A stretch of DNA of 64,000 nt from Avena insularis. Lineage: Eukaryota > Streptophyta > Magnoliopsida > Poales > Poaceae. This document shows positions 60,519-64,000 of the stretch, in pieces; within the stretch, counting starts at the first letter, position 1, and each line of letters begins with the position of its first letter. The notes under the pieces are model-generated. The model saw only the letters and a list, made by a program, of their open reading frames with translations. It ran no database searches and had not been told where the DNA came from. The DNA lies in assembly GCA_023614405.1 (NCBI GenBank), contig CM042686.1, positions 351,734,329 through 351,798,328 of the forward strand, in the 5' to 3' direction. Made by a program: the position numbers and the translations under genes.

Positions 60519-60561
60519 CACGTGTCCACTCGAGGACTACGAATGGTCCGGTGTTTATAAA
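60519..60561 (+). promoter_or_regulatory. G-box and TATA box
   Basis: A G-box CACGTG (within ACACGTGTC, ABRE-like) lies at 60519-60524 and a TATAAA at 60556-60561. The TATA is about 130 bp before the start codon at 60693, which suits a transcript start near 60590. G-boxes of this type bind bZIP or bHLH factors in plants. Use here is inferred. Confidence 0.6.
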
Positions 60562-60692
60562 CCCGCTCGACCTTCTTCTTCTATGTGCTCGTGTCATTTC
60601 CCCCCAATCTGTCTAATCCTAAAACCACAATCTGCACCTACCGCGCGCGCCGAAGCTCCCATGCTTGCACTACCTCCTTCCCTAGGTGTGCC

Positions 60693-62911
60693 ATGAAGCG
60701 TACACGTGGAGACGAGCCGGAGGTGAAGCCAGTTGAAGGCGCAGCAGCAGATGGCTCGGTTGTTGCCAAGCAAGCGGAGGTGTCTTCTTCGGGCATGAAC
60801 GCCGCTCATCGCCGCGCCGTCGAGGGTTCGAGCTCATCGGTCCAGCCAGTAGCCATCGCCGCCGAGCAGCAGGTGGCCGACAATGTCGTGGCCAACAACG
60901 TCGTGGACAACAACGTCGTGGTGCCAGCGGTAGATCTGGATGGGGGGCAGGCGGCAGGCGGAAGCAATCCGGTCCTCTACATCAACGACCCCATCACCGT
61001 CCAAGAAATCTTCGATGCATTCGCGAAGAATGACGTGTTCGAGGAGGAGGTCCCTGATGAGAAGTCCGAGGTACTACATTGCTAGCTTCTCTAGTCGCAG
61101 CCGCAGATTTCACTGTTCATACATAGGATTTGCTCAATCTTGTATAGATTCTTTTGCTCTTGAAGTAGGGTAGTATATATGGTTCGATCGGTCGATTGAT
61201 GCATTTGCCATCTAGTCACAAAACCCCAATGTGCTCATCTGCCACCTAGTTGAGTTTCCTTGTTGAGTGTTGATTTCGATACACAACATGCCTATAACAT
61301 TACATTTGTATTCCTTACTGAGCCCAATGATTCAATTTTGCCCCAATATAGTGCAAGGGCATCTGATGGTGTCGTTTTCTTAGGGATGGTTAGTGAACCT
61401 GAGGCAGCAATGCAGATAAACAATATAGGTTGTGTTGTTAGTATTTTGGTTCTCCGACTCCATCTCTGAAAAAATGAGGCCCTAATTTTTTTCTCATATG
61501 GAACCTATATATATAATCTTTGTATTGTTTTTGATCTATGAATGCGTCGTATGATGCATATGTATATCCCTGAATATTGTTTTGTACGATTACATTTCAA
61601 TTTCTTATTGTGGCCAATGATTCAAATTTTCCCCAAAGAGAGGCAGACACATTGGTGTCAGATTTTTTCAGGGATGAGTTAGCGAACCTAGGGCCATGTA
61701 CAAGATCAATATAAGCTGTGCAATTGTTACTTGGTTCGCTTACGCCATCCCTGAAGAAACTTATGAGGCTGCAATATTTATTCTACATTCATAGAACTAT
61801 GATATTTGAATTATGTATTTCATGCATTCATAGTGTATAAGAATTACATTTCAGTTTTTCACCGAGGTCGATGATTGAAATTTGCCCCAAAAGAGTTCAA
61901 GGGGAGACACGTATGATGGTGTCGTGTTTTACGGATGGGTTGGTGAACATGAGGCAGCAATGCAGTTGTTGGTAGTTTGGTTCTCCAACTCCATCTCTAT
62001 AACAAATTATGAGGCCCTTGATTTATTCTCATATGGAACTACATATATGATCCTTGAATTGTTTCTGATCTTTGAACGATTCGTATGATGCATATGTATA
62101 TGAATGGTTTTGATCATAAGTATTTTTAACATGTACCTGAAGATTAATTGTTTGGTTTTTTATTTATAATTACAATATTTAGGCTTGTTTTTGTACATGA
62201 CTATGTATATCCCTGAATATTGCTTTGTACGATTACATTTCAATTTCTTATTATGGCCAATGATTCAAATTTTCCTCCAAAGAAAGGCAAACACATTGGT
62301 GTCAGTTTTTTTTAGGGATGAGTTAGCGAACCTGGGGCGATGTACAAGAACATTATAGGTTGTGCAATTGTTACTTGGTTTGACCACTCCATCCCTGAAG
62401 AAACTTATGAGGCCCCTAGATTTATTCTACATACACTCTGATGCAATTAATTGTTATTGTGTTGAGATGAAATGATATATGATCGGATAAAACTATTGCT
62501 GAGATGCTTTCTCTTTGATATCCACATATATATTGTCTTACATGTACATGTTGTTAATTCTTGAGTTGTAATACAATTCAATCATATGTATGAGTTCTAA
62601 GTAATGTTCTTAAAAATCAACAGGAGGATAATGATGAAGTAGACGATAGCATGTAATCCAGGGACAACAAGAGCCACTACGCGCTGAGGCGGTTATGGTG
62701 TGGGCTAATCCGTTTCTACCGTAGGGGGAGACTGTTTTGCACATTCTGTGGCAGAGCAATCAACGTGGAACTCGACAACATGATCTAGCACGCGGTGGGC
62801 ATTGCCATAGGAGGAGGCAGAATGCATAGGCCGATTACCTTGGCGCGGCACGCAGCCTTCAGCAAATTCCTCTAGGATTATGTCAGGACTGGCCTGTATC
62901 CCATCGACTAG
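60693..62911 (+). pseudogene. Small acidic protein gene with decayed XS-type zinc finger
   Basis: Exon 1 (60693-61070) codes for MKRTRGDEPEVKP, then an Ala/Val/Asn-rich linker and an acidic end (DPITVQEIFDAFAKNDVFEE). It ends at a GT donor at 61071. The acceptor CAG at 62621-62623 leads to EDNDEVDDSM and TAA at 62654, giving about 136 residues. The same frame runs on past the stop as coding-like sequence: SHYALRRLWCGLI, CTFCGRAI, HAVGIAIGGGR, then RHAAFSKFL. This resembles an XS-type zinc finger (C-x2-C ... H ... H). TAGs lie at 62786, 62873 and 62909; the first two fit single changes from CAG. So the full protein is dead, but a short acidic product may still be made. Promoter and splice sites look intact. 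Confidence 0.6.
61290..62430 (+). repeat. Four degenerate tandem repeats inside the intron
   Basis: Units begin near 61295, 61585, 61845 and 62230 with ACATTTCAATTTCTTATTG-like text, then CAATGATTCAAATTTTCCCC, a GATGGTGTCGTTTT-like phrase, and CCTGAAGAAACTTATGAGG or a variant. Spacing is 260-390 bp. The second and fourth units are closest to each other, as are the first and third. They account for most of the 1.55 kb intron. Confidence 0.75.
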
Positions 62912-63253
62912 GCTGTCCCTGCCTCCTGCTAATGCCCTGCCCTGCTAGGCGTCTCCGTGTCCCGGCCTCCTACTGCTGCCCCTGCTTTTATTTTGTTTTA
63001 GTTAATTATTACCTGTGTGTGTGGCATGTAAGACAATATATCCGTGGTGTCTCTGGTGAACTTTCTATATCAATCTACTCCTTTATATGGAGTGCCTTAA
63101 AATTTCTAGTATTCAATTATATTACTGATCATGCTCATGCAGACTACAAAATATTTCTAGTGCTCGATTATATTATAATTGTCAAGGAATACATCAACAA
63201 GCTAAATTGGTCGAAATTTTGTATTGAAGTAACTAAACGATCTCACATCAGCG
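62912..63253. other. Spacer, nothing recognised
   Basis: AT-rich downstream sequence, probably the 3' untranslated part and flank of the preceding gene. No ORF or repeat that I can support. Confidence 0.4.
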
Positions 63254-63345
63254 GTGGATGTTGGTAGAAGCCAAAGGCATCCGCCGAAGACCTTGGAGTG
63301 GCACGCAGTCTTTAGAAAATTCCTTACAGGTTCAACAACGGGTTG
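63254..63345 (+). pseudogene. Second partial copy of the zinc-finger end
   Basis: The frame reads GRSQRHPPKTLEWHAVFRKFLTG, similar to the segment GGGRMHRPITLARHAAFSKFL encoded at about 62815-62875, including the R-HP/R-P, T-L, H-A and KFL positions. It has no upstream cysteines. It looks like a diverged fragment of a local duplication. Confidence 0.45.
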
Positions 63346-63588
63346 TCGCCGCCCAGCTCCGAATTCCCTTACAGGTCCAACATGGCAGAACTTGAGCTAC
63401 CACAGAGACCTCGGCAGAGGTGGCAGAATTGGTGCGGGTGCAACCACAGCGACGGCGAGCTCGGATTCTAGAGGAGGAAAACATAACCGAGCATGGTCGA
63501 CATGGTGACAGATCTCACCAAGAACCAATTCTTGTCCCCGCACCGTGCCATGGGTGCGTCCATGGTGAGGGCGAGATCTGACTCGGGA

Positions 63589-63850
63589 TGGGGAGGAGAG
63601 CAGGCCAAGCAGGTTTGTCATGTCCCAGCGCTGCGAAATGGCCGTGACCATAGATTGCCGCTCCGGGGAAGAAGAAGACGCGTAATTGATGCAGGCGCCA
63701 ACACTGCAAGCCTACAGGGAGGAGAGCAGGGCCAAGCAGGTTCGTCCACGTCCCAGCTCCATGCCATGGCTGCGACACCCCATAGATTGCCGCTCCGGGG
63801 AAGAAGAAGACGTGTAATGGATGCAGGCGCCAACACTGCAAACCTAATTG
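63589..63850. repeat. Tandem duplication, period about 132 bp
   Basis: GGAGGAGAGCAGG and the following CCAAGCAGGTT recur at 63589 and 63719. TAGATTGCCGCTCCGGGGAA recurs at 63651 and 63783, a period of 132 bp. The second half is nearly identical in both copies (GCAGGCGCCAACACTGCAA). No gene is supported here. Confidence 0.85.
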
Positions 63851-64000
63851 ACACCTAAGCGATGGGAGCGACATAACGGCGAGAACTGACAAGGGGGGCC
63901 CAACTCGACGACCGTTAGCCTGATATTTTGTATTGAAACGTAAAGTTGAATTCGTGCTGAAAAAGACCCTCTGAGTATTTGGCACACCAACTGTAGTCAT

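Noticed and set aside
63493..64000. Overlapping ORFs at the right edge
   Set aside because: They run through the 132-bp tandem duplication on both strands with repeated peptide blocks. No start context or domain supports a gene.

Overview
This window looks like intergenic nuclear DNA of a Triticeae grass (wheat, Aegilops, barley or rye). The evidence is Sabrina-type gypsy LTRs starting TGATACG, genes of the putative gypsy-type transposon family (Pfam Transposase_28), Ty1/copia elements primed by initiator tRNA-Met, and plant-style introns. No rRNA, tRNA or CRISPR locus was recognised. Family names come from recognition of hallmark sequences, not from a search.

1-22.3 kb is a nest of retroelements. 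The host layer is a minus-strand Transposase_28-type gene that starts at about 20.5 kb and runs off the left end. A Sabrina-type element (12942-20497, TSD GAGGC) and a complete but decayed copia element (2820-12697, TSD TCACG) split it. The copia element is itself invaded by a truncated plus-strand copia element (about 8413-10916). Removing each insertion plus one TSD copy rejoins the host reading frame. An LTR-like block (about 20.64-21.35 kb) lies upstream of the gene.

22.3-31 kb holds two more Sabrina-type elements in opposite orientations. They end in a palindromic junction of two LTR heads (30545-30985). The minus-strand one carries an unusual third ORF with hydrophobic segments.

31-37.6 kb is a second, plus-strand Transposase_28-type pseudogene with several introns. 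A 4.55 kb TG...CA element with no visible coding capacity (probably a solo LTR, TSD CCTGC) splits one exon. A second solo LTR (38114-39528, TSD GCTAC) lies in or beside an intron of an unrecognised broken gene (39.6-40.4 kb). A GRF-type zinc-finger/coiled-coil pseudogene follows on the minus strand (41122-41914).

42.35-59.75 kb is the most striking feature: about 17.4 kb of minisatellite. Its basic unit is an 87-bp dimer (39 + 48 bp) with a GGATCC site in most dimers. Because 39, 48 and 87 are all multiples of three and the units lack stops in particular frames, the array is partly open on both strands. It has at least two layers of higher-order repetition, of 1341 bp and about 2125 bp.

59.75-64 kb is gene-like sequence. 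A G-box/TATA promoter precedes a two-exon gene for a small acidic protein whose frame continues, past stop codons, into a decayed XS-type zinc finger. The intron carries four degenerate tandem copies. A second weak copy of the zinc-finger end and a 132-bp tandem duplication close the window.

Almost every coding region is broken. The only possible intact small protein is the roughly 136-residue product at 60693-62656.
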